A stretch of 64,000 nucleotides of DNA from CAINDI01 sp037127585 (GTDB taxonomy: Bacteria; Verrucomicrobiota; Verrucomicrobiia; Palsa-1439). Below, piece after piece: positions 8,416-17,143 of the stretch; position 1 is the first letter of the stretch; every line of letters begins with the position of its first letter. The position numbers were made by a program, and so were the translations under genes. The DNA is taken from contig JBAXYB010000002.1 of assembly GCA_037127585.1 (NCBI GenBank), forward strand, positions 1 through 64,000. The letters run 5' to 3'. The notes below the pieces were generated by a model. It was not told where the DNA came from. It searched no databases and was given only the letters and a program-made list of their open reading frames with translations.

Positions 8416-9388
8416 CGGTTTCCCGCTCCACCGACTCAATTGCCGCCGCCAAAACTTTCTGCGCCGCGAGTCCATCGGCACCGGAGCCATCGATCTGCTC
8501 AGGCGCCACACCGCCGGCAACCTCTTCCACGAACTTGTTGATCCGGTTGCGGAAGGTGTCTTCAAAATCGCGCATCCCCCCGAAAATCGGATTGGTGTAG
8601 ACGGTTTTTTCCAATGTCTCGGCCGGGTAGAGCGTGACTTCCCGGAACATATCGTCGAGGACGAAGCGGCCACCGGTGCCGGCCACTTCGCAGCGTTCCA
8701 TCGGATGGCCGCGCCCGATGTCGTAGCTGCCGGTCAGCGAGCCGACGACGCCATTCTTAAAACGCAAGTTGAACTGCGCCGTGGACCAGATCTTGCGTCC
8801 CGGCGCCTTGGTCGCGAAGCAGTGCACCGCGTCGATGTCGCCGCAGTAGTACCGCATGATATCGATGGTGTGCGGATGCAGCGCCTTGAGATGAAAGTAG
8901 GGCGAACTTTCGTTGGGGTTCATGATCCACATGCCCATGTTGATGAAGAGCAAGTGGCCGAGCCGTCCCTCCGTCACCCACTTCTTCGCGAGCACCGCGG
9001 CCGGGGTGAACCGGTGATTCAAATTCACCCCGAGCGAAAGGCCTTTGACGCGCGCCGTGGCCACCATCTCTTCCGCCTGCGCGATGTCATTGCTGATCGG
9101 TTTCTCACAGAGCACATGGCAACCGGCTTCGAGGGCCTGCAACGTCGGCGCGTAGTGCTCGCTGCCGTATTCGTAACCGCCGGTCGCCACACTACAAATG
9201 GCCGGCTTCAGTTTCGCCAGCATCTCCCGCGCATCGAGAAAATGCGGGACGTCAAACGACTTGCCGGCGGCGGCGGCGCGGTCGGGGCGCAGGTCGCAGA
9301 CGCCCGCCAATTCCGCCAGCGGATTCTCTTGATACAACTTCGCATGCCGGTTCCCAATCGGCCCCATCCCGATGACGCAGACTTTCAT
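8399..9388 (-). CDS. Gfo/Idh/MocA-family oxidoreductase
   Basis: 329 aa. The N-terminal Rossmann fold begins MKVCVIGMGPIGNRHAKLY (G-x-G-x-x-G NAD(P) loop). The signature CEKPISND carries the EKP lysine that contacts cofactor and substrate, and the C-terminal alpha/beta domain has HLKALHPHTIDIMRYY with likely catalytic histidines. Members oxidise or epimerise sugars, inositols and aldonates. It is the last gene of a six-gene operon. Its start overlaps the sulfotransferase stop (ATGA) and its 3' end overlaps the deacetylase remnant by 17 nt. The substrate is not predictable from the sequence, but the neighbours suggest a modified sugar. Confidence 0.88.
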   Translation of the reverse strand: MKVCVIGMGPIGNRHAKLYQENPLAELAGVCDLRPDRAAAAGKSFDVPHFLDAREMLAKLKPAICSVATGGYEYGSEHYAPTLQALEAGCHVLCEKPISNDIAQAEEMVATARVKGLSLGVNLNHRFTPAAVLAKKWVTEGRLGHLLFINMGMWIMNPNESSPYFHLKALHPHTIDIMRYYCGDIDAVHCFATKAPGRKIWSTAQFNLRFKNGVVGSLTGSYDIGRGHPMERCEVAGTGGRFVLDDMFREVTLYPAETLEKTVYTNPIFGGMRDFEDTFRNRINKFVEEVAGGVAPEQIDGSGADGLAAQKVLAAAIESVERETVIAVR

Positions 9389-10098
9389 TTGTATTTGTAT
9401 GCCTGCAATGCCGGCGCGAAGAAATCAAAATCGTGCACGCCGGTATCGGTCTGCCACCGGCCAATCACGTCGGGACGCACCGGAATGCGGGCCAGCGGAA
9501 TCCCGAGAAACTTCTCCAGGCGCTTGAGCGTTTTCTCCTGGTGCAGGACAAAATCCTCGAAGCGCACTTCGATCCAGTGCGCCGGGCGCGGTGTGGCTTT
9601 CACGAGATCGTATTGATACTTCCAGGAAATCGCGCGCCGGCGCCGTTCGTCGTCCGTTACCGGGTACTTGATTCCGAAACCTCGCAGATCGTCCGTCACG
9701 TGGTGGCCGATGATGCAATCCCGTGGGTCACGAATCCAGAAGATATATTTGATGTCCGGGAACAAGCGTTGGATCCACGGATACGCCAGCGTCGTCTCCG
9801 GTATCTTCCAGCCCCGGTGATCCGCGGCACTTTTCAGGACGGACTTCAAATACGAGTCGATGAGGCGCTGGAACTTGGCCGGAATTCTCTTTTTGTGTAA
9901 CGCGCTGAAATCCCAGTTCAACTCGCCCAGCCATTTGACGTGGGGCGCGAGGACCCGGCAAGCGTCATACATTTCTTCCGGCGGGAGGAGATCGCCGGAC
10001 ACGTTCAGCGGTGCGCCCATGTCCACGCCGCTGGCCGACAGCGTGTGCGACATCGCGCGCGTGCCGGAATGGCCCCGGCCAATGACGGTGACCAGCAT
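9385..10098 (-). CDS. Sulfotransferase-family protein
   Basis: 237 aa from the ATG at 10098, which lies 1 nt after the sulfatase-like stop; the open frame further upstream is not needed. The N-terminus MLVTVIGRGHSGTRAMSHTL is the P-loop-like 5'-phosphosulfate-binding motif. IFWIRDPRDCIIGHH contains the R-D-P-R-D element that binds the 3'-phosphate of PAPS. FEDFVLHQEKTLKRLEKFLG is the typical C-terminal helix of these enzymes. Family members transfer sulfate from PAPS to carbohydrates or small alcohols. Placing one in the same transcript as a sulfatase-fold gene is odd, because the two chemistries oppose each other. No PAPS-synthesis gene is in the window. Confidence 0.8.
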   Translation of the reverse strand: MLVTVIGRGHSGTRAMSHTLSASGVDMGAPLNVSGDLLPPEEMYDACRVLAPHVKWLGELNWDFSALHKKRIPAKFQRLIDSYLKSVLKSAADHRGWKIPETTLAYPWIQRLFPDIKYIFWIRDPRDCIIGHHVTDDLRGFGIKYPVTDDERRRRAISWKYQYDLVKATPRPAHWIEVRFEDFVLHQEKTLKRLEKFLGIPLARIPVRPDVIGRWQTDTGVHDFDFFAPALQAYKYK

Positions 10099-10099
10099 C

Positions 10100-11518
10100 T
10101 CAGATCTTCGATCCGCGTTGGGTTTCGTGTTCCTTGCGGACGGCGTTCGCCTGCAACTTTTGCGCGGCGACCATCGAGCCGATGTACATCGAATCGTAGG
10201 CCTGCTGCGAGGTCTTGAATGGCCCGAATTCATTGCCGTGCCAGTTGAGGTTTGTGAACATCGGGTTCGGTCGGCCGGTCTCTTTCTCGCGCTTGGCGAT
10301 CCACGCATTCATCCGCGCATCGAGCAGCTTCACGATCTCCGGTTCCTTCTTGGCGAGGTTGTGATTTTCCAATGGATCGCGCACGAGGTCGTAGAGTTCG
10401 ACTTCCGGTTTGAAATGGAAGTCCGGTTCCAAGGCGCGGATGTATTTCCACTGCGGTGTCCGCCAACCGTGTTTCCGCATCCACGTGCATTCCGTGATGT
10501 AAAACTCCGGCTCCACCTCACGCACTTTACCGCGCATCACCGGCGCGAGACTCCGCCCGTTGTATTTGATGCCGGTTTTGACGCCCATCAGGTCGAGAAT
10601 CGTCGGCGTCGTGTCCTTGGCTTGCGTGATGTCGGCGAACCGTTTCCCCGCCGGCACCTTGCCTGGCCAGACAAACGCCAGCGGCAACACCAATGTCGGC
10701 TCATACAAACCGTGGTGATCAAAGTAGCATTCGTGTTCATCAAGCGTCTCGCCGTGGTCGGCGGTGATGACTACCAGCGTGTCTTCGGTCAACCCGAGCG
10801 CGGTGATCTGCGCGAACAGATTCGCAATGGCCGCGTCCATGTACGCGACCGCCCCATCGTACTGGGCGTTCACGTATTCCGCGTCGGTGCAACCCTCTGG
10901 CAACCAGCTCGTGATGTAATCGCGAAACGGCTTGAACGCCTTCATCTTGTCCAGCGAATGATTACCGGGGTCGCTCTCGTTACCTTGGTAGAACATCCGC
11001 TCGAACGGCAACGGCGGCAGATACGGCGAGTGCGGATCCATGTGGCGCAAGAAAAGGAAAAACGGCTTGTCGTCACCGGCGAGCCGCGTCAACTCCGGGA
11101 TTGTCACCTTGTTCAACTCTTCCGCCTTCGGACTCCGGCCGCCCTGCGTGCCGGGGCCCCAGCCGGGAAATTCGAGGTACTTCTGAAACCCGCGCGAAGC
11201 CGGGTTGCCGCCAAACCCGACGCACGTCGTCTGGTAACCGGCCTCGCCGAGAATTTCCGCCAGTGTTTTCACGTGCGCCCCCAGCGGGCCGGCATGCCGG
11301 AGCGCCACCACATCCGTCCCGAAACAATCCATCCCGGTAAACATCGAGCTGTAGCCCGGCGTCGTCGGGATGTGCGGACTGAAATGACTCTCAAACACCG
11401 TCCCTTGCGCCGCGAACTTGTCGATATGCGGCGTTGTCAGCCGGTGATACCCGTACAAACTCATGTGGTCCCGCCGCAGACTGTCGATCCCGAACAGAAT
11501 TAGATTTGGTTTTTTCAT
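10100..11518 (-). CDS. Sulfatase-fold (alkaline phosphatase superfamily) hydrolase with atypical active site
   Basis: 472 aa, cytoplasmic (no signal peptide). Metal-binding elements of the sulfatase/alkaline-phosphatase superfamily are present: NLILFGIDSLRRDH at the N-terminus and VVITADHGETLDEH near the middle. The nucleophile motif of formylglycine sulfatases, C/S-x-P-x-R, is here T52-T53-P54-G55-Y56 (in HIPTTPGYSSMFTG). The convertible Cys/Ser and the Arg are therefore both missing, and Thr could act as in phosphatases and phosphodiesterases of the superfamily. Annotation as a sulfatase may therefore be wrong. It is coupled by ATGA to the upstream oxidoreductase and lies 1 nt from the sulfotransferase. 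Confidence 0.8.
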   Translation of the reverse strand: MKKPNLILFGIDSLRRDHMSLYGYHRLTTPHIDKFAAQGTVFESHFSPHIPTTPGYSSMFTGMDCFGTDVVALRHAGPLGAHVKTLAEILGEAGYQTTCVGFGGNPASRGFQKYLEFPGWGPGTQGGRSPKAEELNKVTIPELTRLAGDDKPFFLFLRHMDPHSPYLPPLPFERMFYQGNESDPGNHSLDKMKAFKPFRDYITSWLPEGCTDAEYVNAQYDGAVAYMDAAIANLFAQITALGLTEDTLVVITADHGETLDEHECYFDHHGLYEPTLVLPLAFVWPGKVPAGKRFADITQAKDTTPTILDLMGVKTGIKYNGRSLAPVMRGKVREVEPEFYITECTWMRKHGWRTPQWKYIRALEPDFHFKPEVELYDLVRDPLENHNLAKKEPEIVKLLDARMNAWIAKREKETGRPNPMFTNLNWHGNEFGPFKTSQQAYDSMYIGSMVAAQKLQANAVRKEHETQRGSKI

Positions 11519-12498
11519 AAACTGATTCGCTTTCCTTGTTTGTCCGATTCATAACACGCCAGCACCAGCCGCAACACCTCCCGGCCTTCCGCCGCCGTCG
11601 CGAGCGATGGTCGTTTACTCTGGAGAAACTCGAGCAGCGGCCCGGCCAGACCGCGGATCCGCTCCCCGTGATCCTTGATCTCCGGCAACTCACTGGCCGT
11701 CCACTTCTCATCGCGAAACCACTTCAACTGCGGTCCCGCGCCCGGCGGCCGCGGCCCATTGCAACTCGGCACATCGCCGTAGTTCTGGATGATCACGCCG
11801 CGCTCGCAAATCACTTCCGTGACATTCTCCCCAGCCAACGCCAAGAAACTGCACGACACCTCGCCGAGCGCCCCATCCGCATACCGGAATAACGCGATGC
11901 CGGTATCGTTCGCCAGCGACATTGTGCTCAACTCCGCGCTGACGCTGACCGGCAGACCTTTGAGCCAATAGAGAAAATCAATCGGATGCGCCGCGTCGTC
12001 GGCGAAAATGTCGCGATTCAATTCCGGTTGGACATGCCACGATTTGTCGAAATCCTTGAACGTCTGGGTTGGTAACCCATGCCGGCGGCGCACCATGTAA
12101 ACCTTGCCGAACTCCGGCAAGAGCGCCTTCAGTTGCAGGTTGTGCGGATCGACGCGCATCTGCCACGCGAGCGTGAACGGCACATTCTTTGTCGCCGCCA
12201 CAATCCGGTCAGCCTCCGCCAACGTCAGCGCGAGCGGTTTCTGCAAGATGATGGCCTTGCCGGCGGCGGCGGCTTGTTCGACCAGTTCCGCGTGCCGGGA
12301 AGTCTCGGAGGCGATGACGACCGCGTCCACTTGCCGGAGGACATCCGCGACGGAGTCGGCGACTGGAATGCCGGACTTTTTCGCGCGCTCGACATCATGA
12401 TCCCAACCGGCCACGAGTTGCACATCGTCACGCTTCCGCCATTCGCCGATGTACATCCCGACGTGACCGTGCGCGAAACCGAGGATGCCGAGATTCAT
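11515..12498 (-). CDS. Gfo/Idh/MocA-family oxidoreductase
   Basis: 327 aa from the ATG at 12498, which overlaps the upstream stop as ATGA. It begins MNLGILGFAHGHVGMYIGEW, a Rossmann start in which the usual glycine loop is altered to GFAHGH, as in a subfamily of these oxidoreductases. The EKP signature reads LQKPLALT, so the Glu is replaced by Gln while Pro and Lys remain. The C-terminal domain has FADDAAHPIDFLYWLKG. Three members of this family in one operon suggest successive redox or epimerisation steps on one carbohydrate. The substrate is unknown. Confidence 0.82.
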   Translation of the reverse strand: MNLGILGFAHGHVGMYIGEWRKRDDVQLVAGWDHDVERAKKSGIPVADSVADVLRQVDAVVIASETSRHAELVEQAAAAGKAIILQKPLALTLAEADRIVAATKNVPFTLAWQMRVDPHNLQLKALLPEFGKVYMVRRRHGLPTQTFKDFDKSWHVQPELNRDIFADDAAHPIDFLYWLKGLPVSVSAELSTMSLANDTGIALFRYADGALGEVSCSFLALAGENVTEVICERGVIIQNYGDVPSCNGPRPPGAGPQLKWFRDEKWTASELPEIKDHGERIRGLAGPLLEFLQSKRPSLATAAEGREVLRLVLACYESDKQGKRISL

Positions 12499-13268
12499 CG
12501 TGCTCCGCTGGCTTGGAGACAGGCTTGCATGTGACCGCGCGCTTCCGCCGCGATGGCGACGCACCGGGGAATGTCATACTCCTTTGCGCCGATGACTTCC
12601 AAGTCGACTGGGCCGGTATAACCCGCTTGATGCAACGTGCGGATGTAGCCGAGCAAATCAATCTCGCCCCGGCCGTTGGCTTGCATCTCGGGGGTGCCGG
12701 GATTTTGTTGTCGGCCCTTGCAGTCGCGGATGTGAACGTGCTTGATGCGCTTCACGACCGCGCTGAGCGCATCGACCGGGTTTTCGTTCGCGCGATGAAT
12801 GTGACTCGGATCCATATCCAGCCCGATGGCCGGGATCGCCTGCAAGGCGCGCAGCGTCGTCGGTGTGTTGTAGATCGCCGCGCCGACGTGAGCCTTGAAG
12901 CACAACGTAACGCCGTACTTGCCGGCTAGGGCGGCGAGTTTACCGAGGGAGTCGATGGATTGCTGGAACGTCGCCTCGTCGTTGCTCTTGCCGCCGGGGC
13001 CGCAGTTGACGATGGGGCAACCCATGGCGGCTGCGGCTTGGAAGGCGACCTCCATTGTGGCCGGGTCTTGCGACGGCTGTTCCATCGCGAGAATCGGGAC
13101 GTTGTACTTCGCCGACAGCTCCTTGAGCGCTACCGGCCCGATCATGTGGTCGCTCATGCCGTTGATGGCGGAAATCTCCAAGCCATCATAACCACAGATG
13201 GCCGCATACTTGAACGCGGTCTCGACATCGTGACCGCCAAAGAGAACAGAATTAAAGCCGATTTTCAT
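12495..13268 (-). CDS. Sugar phosphate isomerase/epimerase (xylose isomerase-like TIM barrel)
   Basis: 257 aa of the AP-endonuclease-2/xylose-isomerase-like TIM barrel. It starts MKIGFNSVLFGGHDVETAF and contains GYDGLEISAI, then metal-binding residues in LCFKAHVG, IGLDMDPSHIHRA and KRIKHVHIRDCKG, and finally GPVDLEVIG. These divalent-metal enzymes isomerise or epimerise keto-sugars and inositol derivatives (IolE/IolH-like). It sits between two Gfo/Idh/MocA genes, 12 nt after one and overlapping the other, as in inositol and rare-sugar catabolic operons. The exact reaction cannot be assigned. Confidence 0.85.
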   Translation of the reverse strand: MKIGFNSVLFGGHDVETAFKYAAICGYDGLEISAINGMSDHMIGPVALKELSAKYNVPILAMEQPSQDPATMEVAFQAAAAMGCPIVNCGPGGKSNDEATFQQSIDSLGKLAALAGKYGVTLCFKAHVGAAIYNTPTTLRALQAIPAIGLDMDPSHIHRANENPVDALSAVVKRIKHVHIRDCKGRQQNPGTPEMQANGRGEIDLLGYIRTLHQAGYTGPVDLEVIGAKEYDIPRCVAIAAEARGHMQACLQASGAR

Positions 13269-13280
13269 AGGGAACTCCGG

Positions 13281-14390
13281 TTATTGGTCGCGCGGGTCGC
13301 GGTTGAGCGACGGGAGCGGATGCGGGCGCACGAGCGTGCCGCCTTGTTCGTAGGACTCAATCGCCGCGAACGTGTATTCGAGCGTCGCCAACGCATCCCG
13401 CCCGGACGAGCGCAGGGCGTGTTTCGGCACGCGATTCGTCAGGTCTTCAAGATAGGCGTGGATGCGCGTCGGAAACGTCGCGCCGAAATCTTTGACGCCG
13501 GTATCCGTGACAACCGGGGTGGGTTGCTGGCCGAGGCCGAACGACTGGCCTGCCGCGGGGGCCGGGTAGTAGGTCAGTTTCTCGGTGACGTTCTCGATGC
13601 AGAACGTGCCTTTCGTGCCGCCGAGTTCAAAACTCCACCAACCGCCCAACCCCATAGTCGCGTCGCCGCGCGAACTAAAAAGATAGCCGATGGCGCCGCT
13701 CTGGAATTTCACGTGGACGCTGGCGATCGACACCATTAAATCCGCGGCATGCCGGCGCACGCTGGGGCGATCCATGAACGCCTGGATGTGCGTGATGTCG
13801 CCGCAGAAATGCCGGAGCAAACTGAACGGGTGCGCGAGAAACGCCTTGAGATGGGCGTAGGGGAAGCCGTCGAAATTCGGACCCGCGCCGGCTTTGTAGG
13901 TGTCTTCGCCGCCGACGAAGCCCGCCCGGTGCAGACAGTAAATCTGTTCACCGATCTTGCCGTCCGCCATCAACTGCTTCGCCTGCCGGGCCGGTTCGGT
14001 GAAAAAGTGGTTCAGGTTGCAGCCGAGGTACAAATCCTTTTCCGCGGCGAATTTCACCAAATCGCGCGCTTCCTGGATGTCATTGGAAATGGGTTTTTCC
14101 ACCAGCACATTCTTGCCGGCGGCGAGGGCAAGCATCGCGGGCGCGAAATGCCAACTGCCGTTTTCGCTGCCGCCCGTCGAAACATCGACGATGTCCAACT
14201 CGGGATGCGCGGCGAGCATGTCCTCGAGCCGGTAGTAGGCTTTGACTTTGTGCTTGGCGGCGACTTCATCCGCGCGGCTCTTGACCACATCGCAAACGGC
14301 GACAAGTTTCGCGAGCGCGTCCGTCGCATAACTCTGCGCGTGTGTCTGCCCGATGCCTTTTAATCCAACGACTCCGACGTTTAATGCCAT
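13281..14390 (-). CDS. Gfo/Idh/MocA-family oxidoreductase, first gene of the operon
   Basis: 369 aa from the ATG at 14390, which has a ribosome-binding site (AAGGAAA). The frame is open upstream but would run into the divergent araC-type gene. It begins MALNVGVVGLKGIGQTHAQS, has VEKPISNDIQEARDL with an intact EKP motif, and a C-terminal domain with HLKAFLAHPFSLLRHFCGD. The arrangement HLKA-x-x-x-HP resembles that of the 8399-9388 paralogue, so the two are probably duplicates with related substrates. It heads the six-gene operon divergently transcribed from the AraC regulator. Confidence 0.87.
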   Translation of the reverse strand: MALNVGVVGLKGIGQTHAQSYATDALAKLVAVCDVVKSRADEVAAKHKVKAYYRLEDMLAAHPELDIVDVSTGGSENGSWHFAPAMLALAAGKNVLVEKPISNDIQEARDLVKFAAEKDLYLGCNLNHFFTEPARQAKQLMADGKIGEQIYCLHRAGFVGGEDTYKAGAGPNFDGFPYAHLKAFLAHPFSLLRHFCGDITHIQAFMDRPSVRRHAADLMVSIASVHVKFQSGAIGYLFSSRGDATMGLGGWWSFELGGTKGTFCIENVTEKLTYYPAPAAGQSFGLGQQPTPVVTDTGVKDFGATFPTRIHAYLEDLTNRVPKHALRSSGRDALATLEYTFAAIESYEQGGTLVRPHPLPSLNRDPRDQ

Positions 14391-14446
14391 GGTGATTTCC
14401 TTTGTTCGACGAGTCGCGACAGTAGCGGACAACCGGCGACGTGTCC

Positions 14447-14475
14447 TTGACAATCCCGCCAAACATCTGGACGAT
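14447..14475 (+). promoter_or_regulatory. Putative promoter of the AraC-type regulator (leaderless type)
   Basis: A perfect -35 TTGACA (14447-14452), a 17-bp spacer and GACGAT (14470-14475). The -10 ends 6 nt before the ATG at 14482, and there is no Shine-Dalgarno sequence. It lies in the 91-bp divergent control region shared with the oxidoreductase operon. Confidence 0.45.
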
Positions 14476-14481
14476 CCTGCC

Positions 14482-15345
14482 ATGGCTCAACACCTGCGTG
14501 GCGCGGACCTTTTTTCCGACCGGCATTTTCGGCTGCACGTCATGCGGCTGCCGCAACACGGTGCGTCGCGGGAACAACACACGCATGACTTCAATGAATT
14601 AGTGGTAATTCTGGCCGGCCACGGCCAACATGAAGTGGGCCGGGAAGTCTATGACATCAGTGCCGGCGATGTGTTCGCGCTTTTGGGCGACGCGAGTCAT
14701 TGCTACCCCGAGGTCAAAAACCTCTCGCTGATCAATATCCTGTACGATCCCGCCACCCTGCGTTTCCCCCGGGCCGACCTCGGCGCGGTGCCGGGATATC
14801 ACGCGCTGTTCGAGGTCGAACCGCGGCTCCGGCAACGCCAACGGTTCCAAAACCGGCTCAAGCTCAACATGACGGAACTCGGACAACTCGCGAAGTTGAT
14901 CGCTGATTTGGAAGCCGAGCTGCGCGCCAAGACGCCCGGCTCGCGCTTCCTCGCGACCGCACACTTGATGCGCATCATTGGTTTTTTGGCGCGGGCCTAC
15001 AGCCAGATTCCGGTCACGCAGCGCCGCCCGGTCACTCAACTCAGCGAACTGCTCGGTTATATGGAACAGCATTTCACCGAACCGTTGACCATCGGCAATC
15101 TGGCCCGCGCGGCGCACATGTCGGAGACGTCATTGTTTCGGCAATTCCGTCAGGTCATGGGCCGGTCGCCGATTGACTACTTGATCCGGTTGCGCATTCA
15201 CAAAGCCGCCCAACTGTTGCGCCGGGAACAGATGCGCGTGAAAGAGGCCAGCGCGGCGGTTGGTTTCACCGACAGCAACTATTTCACCCGGCAATTCGCC
15301 AAGGTCATGAGCGTCAGCCCCCGCGAATATCAGCGGCGGAAATAG
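14482..15345 (+). CDS. AraC-family transcriptional regulator with N-terminal cupin
   Basis: 287 aa. The N-terminal half is a cupin-type effector domain (EQHTHDFNELVVILAGHGQH, with metal or sugar-contacting histidines). The C-terminal ~100 residues contain the double helix-turn-helix of AraC proteins (IGNLARAAHMSETSLFRQF, then VKEASAAVGFTDSNYFTRQF ending in SPREYQRRK). The architecture is that of RhaS/RhaR-like sugar-responsive activators. ATG 14482 is chosen because the longer frame overlaps the divergent gene and begins with non-cupin sequence. Position and domain type make it the likely activator of the divergent six-gene operon; the effector is presumably that operon's substrate (inference). 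Confidence 0.9.
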   Translation: MAQHLRGADLFSDRHFRLHVMRLPQHGASREQHTHDFNELVVILAGHGQHEVGREVYDISAGDVFALLGDASHCYPEVKNLSLINILYDPATLRFPRADLGAVPGYHALFEVEPRLRQRQRFQNRLKLNMTELGQLAKLIADLEAELRAKTPGSRFLATAHLMRIIGFLARAYSQIPVTQRRPVTQLSELLGYMEQHFTEPLTIGNLARAAHMSETSLFRQFRQVMGRSPIDYLIRLRIHKAAQLLRREQMRVKEASAAVGFTDSNYFTRQFAKVMSVSPREYQRRK

Positions 15346-15353
15346 TCTCGGCT

Positions 15354-16352
15354 TTACGGGGTGGATTTTTTTGCGGGCGCATTCGTGGCCGGGAAGGCGC
15401 CGCGCAAGAGCCAATGTTTTTTGAGGCCTTGCACGAGGTTGTCGGTGTCGACCACCAACGTCGAGATGCCGGTCAGGATTTGGTCGTTGGATTGGACTTG
15501 GGAATTCAGGTTGCCGGTGATCGAGGCGAGGTTGAGCAGGGTGGCGTTGAGGCCGAACACAAGCTCATTGATCTGCGCGGAGAGATTGGTGGTGATAAGC
15601 CAGTCGCCCAGCGAACCGGTGGGATTGGTGAGGTTGCCGGTGATGAGGGTGGCGTTGCTCAAGACCGGCGCGAGTTGCGCGGTTGTGCGGTCGAGACTGG
15701 CCATCAGGGTGGCGCTGTTGGTGACGAGAATATTGGCATTGTCGAGGACGACGTTGAGGCGATTGGTGAGCGCGAGGATGTTCGGCAAGGCGCCTTCGAC
15801 TTGGTTTAGCAGCTTCTCGGCGCGTTCGGTCACCCCGGCGGATTCGTCGGGCTGGAGGAAGACGCCTTTGGGCGCGAGGGTGAGCGCAACCATCTGGCTG
15901 TTGACGAGCACTTCGTGGGGCCGGTTGAGCCGGTCGGTCACAGTCGGGACGCCGGTCAGGCCCTTGGTGACTTCGAGTTGCCGGCCCATCAGACCGACGT
16001 TGACGACTTTGATTTTCGAGTCGGACAGGATGTAGCCGTAGTAGGGCCGCTTGATTTCGACGCCGACGAAGACGTTGTAGTACGCGCCGGGCGGTTCGGC
16101 CTCGATGACCGTGATGGCGCCGACGTCGAAGCCCATCAGCTTGACCGGCGCGCCGACTTCGAGACCGTCGGCTGTTTGGACGAACGTGAAGTAGGGGCAG
16201 CGCGGCACCCGCCAGCCGCGCCGTTCGGACAGGTGATAGAGGTAGTAGCCAAACCCCGCCAGCAACAGCAGCAGCGCCACCACCACAAACACACCCACGA
16301 CGCGCTGGGTGCGCTCGGGGGTCGTCTCATCCACTGTTCGTTGTTCGTTCAT
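15354..16352 (-). CDS. MCE/MlaD-family lipid transport protein
   Basis: 332 aa from the ATG at 16352, which overlaps the permease stop (ATGA). An N-terminal membrane helix (VVGVFVVVALLLLLAGFGYY) is followed by an MCE domain (FVQTADGLEVGAPVKLMGFD, with GAITVIE). A long C-terminal helical and Asn-rich region with repeated TNxx segments follows, predicted to form an extended tube or coiled coil. MCE proteins form hexameric periplasmic tunnels that move phospholipids between membranes with an ABC transporter. The translated order is permease then MCE protein. The usual ATPase (MlaF) is not encoded alongside. Confidence 0.82.
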   Translation of the reverse strand: MNEQRTVDETTPERTQRVVGVFVVVALLLLLAGFGYYLYHLSERRGWRVPRCPYFTFVQTADGLEVGAPVKLMGFDVGAITVIEAEPPGAYYNVFVGVEIKRPYYGYILSDSKIKVVNVGLMGRQLEVTKGLTGVPTVTDRLNRPHEVLVNSQMVALTLAPKGVFLQPDESAGVTERAEKLLNQVEGALPNILALTNRLNVVLDNANILVTNSATLMASLDRTTAQLAPVLSNATLITGNLTNPTGSLGDWLITTNLSAQINELVFGLNATLLNLASITGNLNSQVQSNDQILTGISTLVVDTDNLVQGLKKHWLLRGAFPATNAPAKKSTP

Positions 16353-17143
16353 CGTCCGAAATATCCGGCGAGAAATACCGCGTCGAGCACCACGCACAAC
16401 GCGAACGCTTCCACCACTGCGCGCGTCGTCGCCGCCGGGAACTGCTCGATCTTCAGCATTCCCTCCAACCCGTGATAGCAACTCACAAGACCGATGACGA
16501 TGCCAAACAACGCCGCCTTCAACCCGATCAACACGAAATCCATCCAGTGCATCGCTTCCGCGAGCTGCGCGCAATACGCGCTTGCCCGCAAGGGCACGTT
16601 CTGGATAAACGCCACGAGGTACCCACTGGCCAGCGCGATGGCGATCAGATAGATCGTCAAACAAAATACGGACACTCCCATCGCCACCACCCGCGGCGCC
16701 ACCACGTCGCGCATTGTCCGCCGACCGAGCCGGTCGACAGACTCCGCCTTCCCGCGCATCGCGACCGCGCCGAGTTCAACGACCGTGGCCGCCCCCGCCC
16801 GCGCCGTCACGAGAAACGCCGTCAGCAACGGGCCGAGTTCGCGCAACACCACCGTCACCATCACCGTTCCAATGTAGCGTTGCGCGCTGACTTGCCGGAG
16901 CAGCGCCACCGCTTGCCCGATCACCAACAACCCCAACGCCACGCCGATGAAGCCGGTCAGCGGTAATTGCCGGACCCCGCATCGCCAGATTTCCCGGCTT
17001 GTCGCCGCGCGCTGCATGGCCCGCAATGGTTTCGGCACCACGAGCGCCGCCGCCAACGTCGCGCGCGCAAACCGCCAGCGGTGCCCCAACCCCGACGGCG
17101 ATCGGAGCGCGCGCAGACCAACGTTACCTATCCAAGTTTGCAT
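16349..17143 (-). CDS. mlaE: MlaE-family ABC transporter permease
   Basis: 264 aa with about five hydrophobic segments. The family core is seen in VTVVLRELGPLLTAFLVTAR (the conserved L-R-E-x-x-P-x-L-x-x-x-x-x-A-x-R helix), and VELGAVAMRGKAESVDRL carries the coupling-helix region. MlaE partners with the ATPase MlaF and the MCE protein in inner-membrane phospholipid transport. The coupling segment reads AMRGKAESVDRLG instead of the common A-L-x-x-M-G-x-x-P, so the ATPase it docks may be divergent. Its 5' end overlaps ppx by 16 nt and its 3' end overlaps the MCE gene by 4 nt. Confidence 0.8.
   Translation of the reverse strand: MQTWIGNVGLRALRSPSGLGHRWRFARATLAAALVVPKPLRAMQRAATSREIWRCGVRQLPLTGFIGVALGLLVIGQAVALLRQVSAQRYIGTVMVTVVLRELGPLLTAFLVTARAGAATVVELGAVAMRGKAESVDRLGRRTMRDVVAPRVVAMGVSVFCLTIYLIAIALASGYLVAFIQNVPLRASAYCAQLAEAMHWMDFVLIGLKAALFGIVIGLVSCYHGLEGMLKIEQFPAATTRAVVEAFALCVVLDAVFLAGYFGR

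Noticed and set aside
9860..11503. 547-codon plus-strand frame opposite the sulfatase-fold gene
   Set aside because: Arg/His-rich shadow frame; the minus strand carries the motifs.
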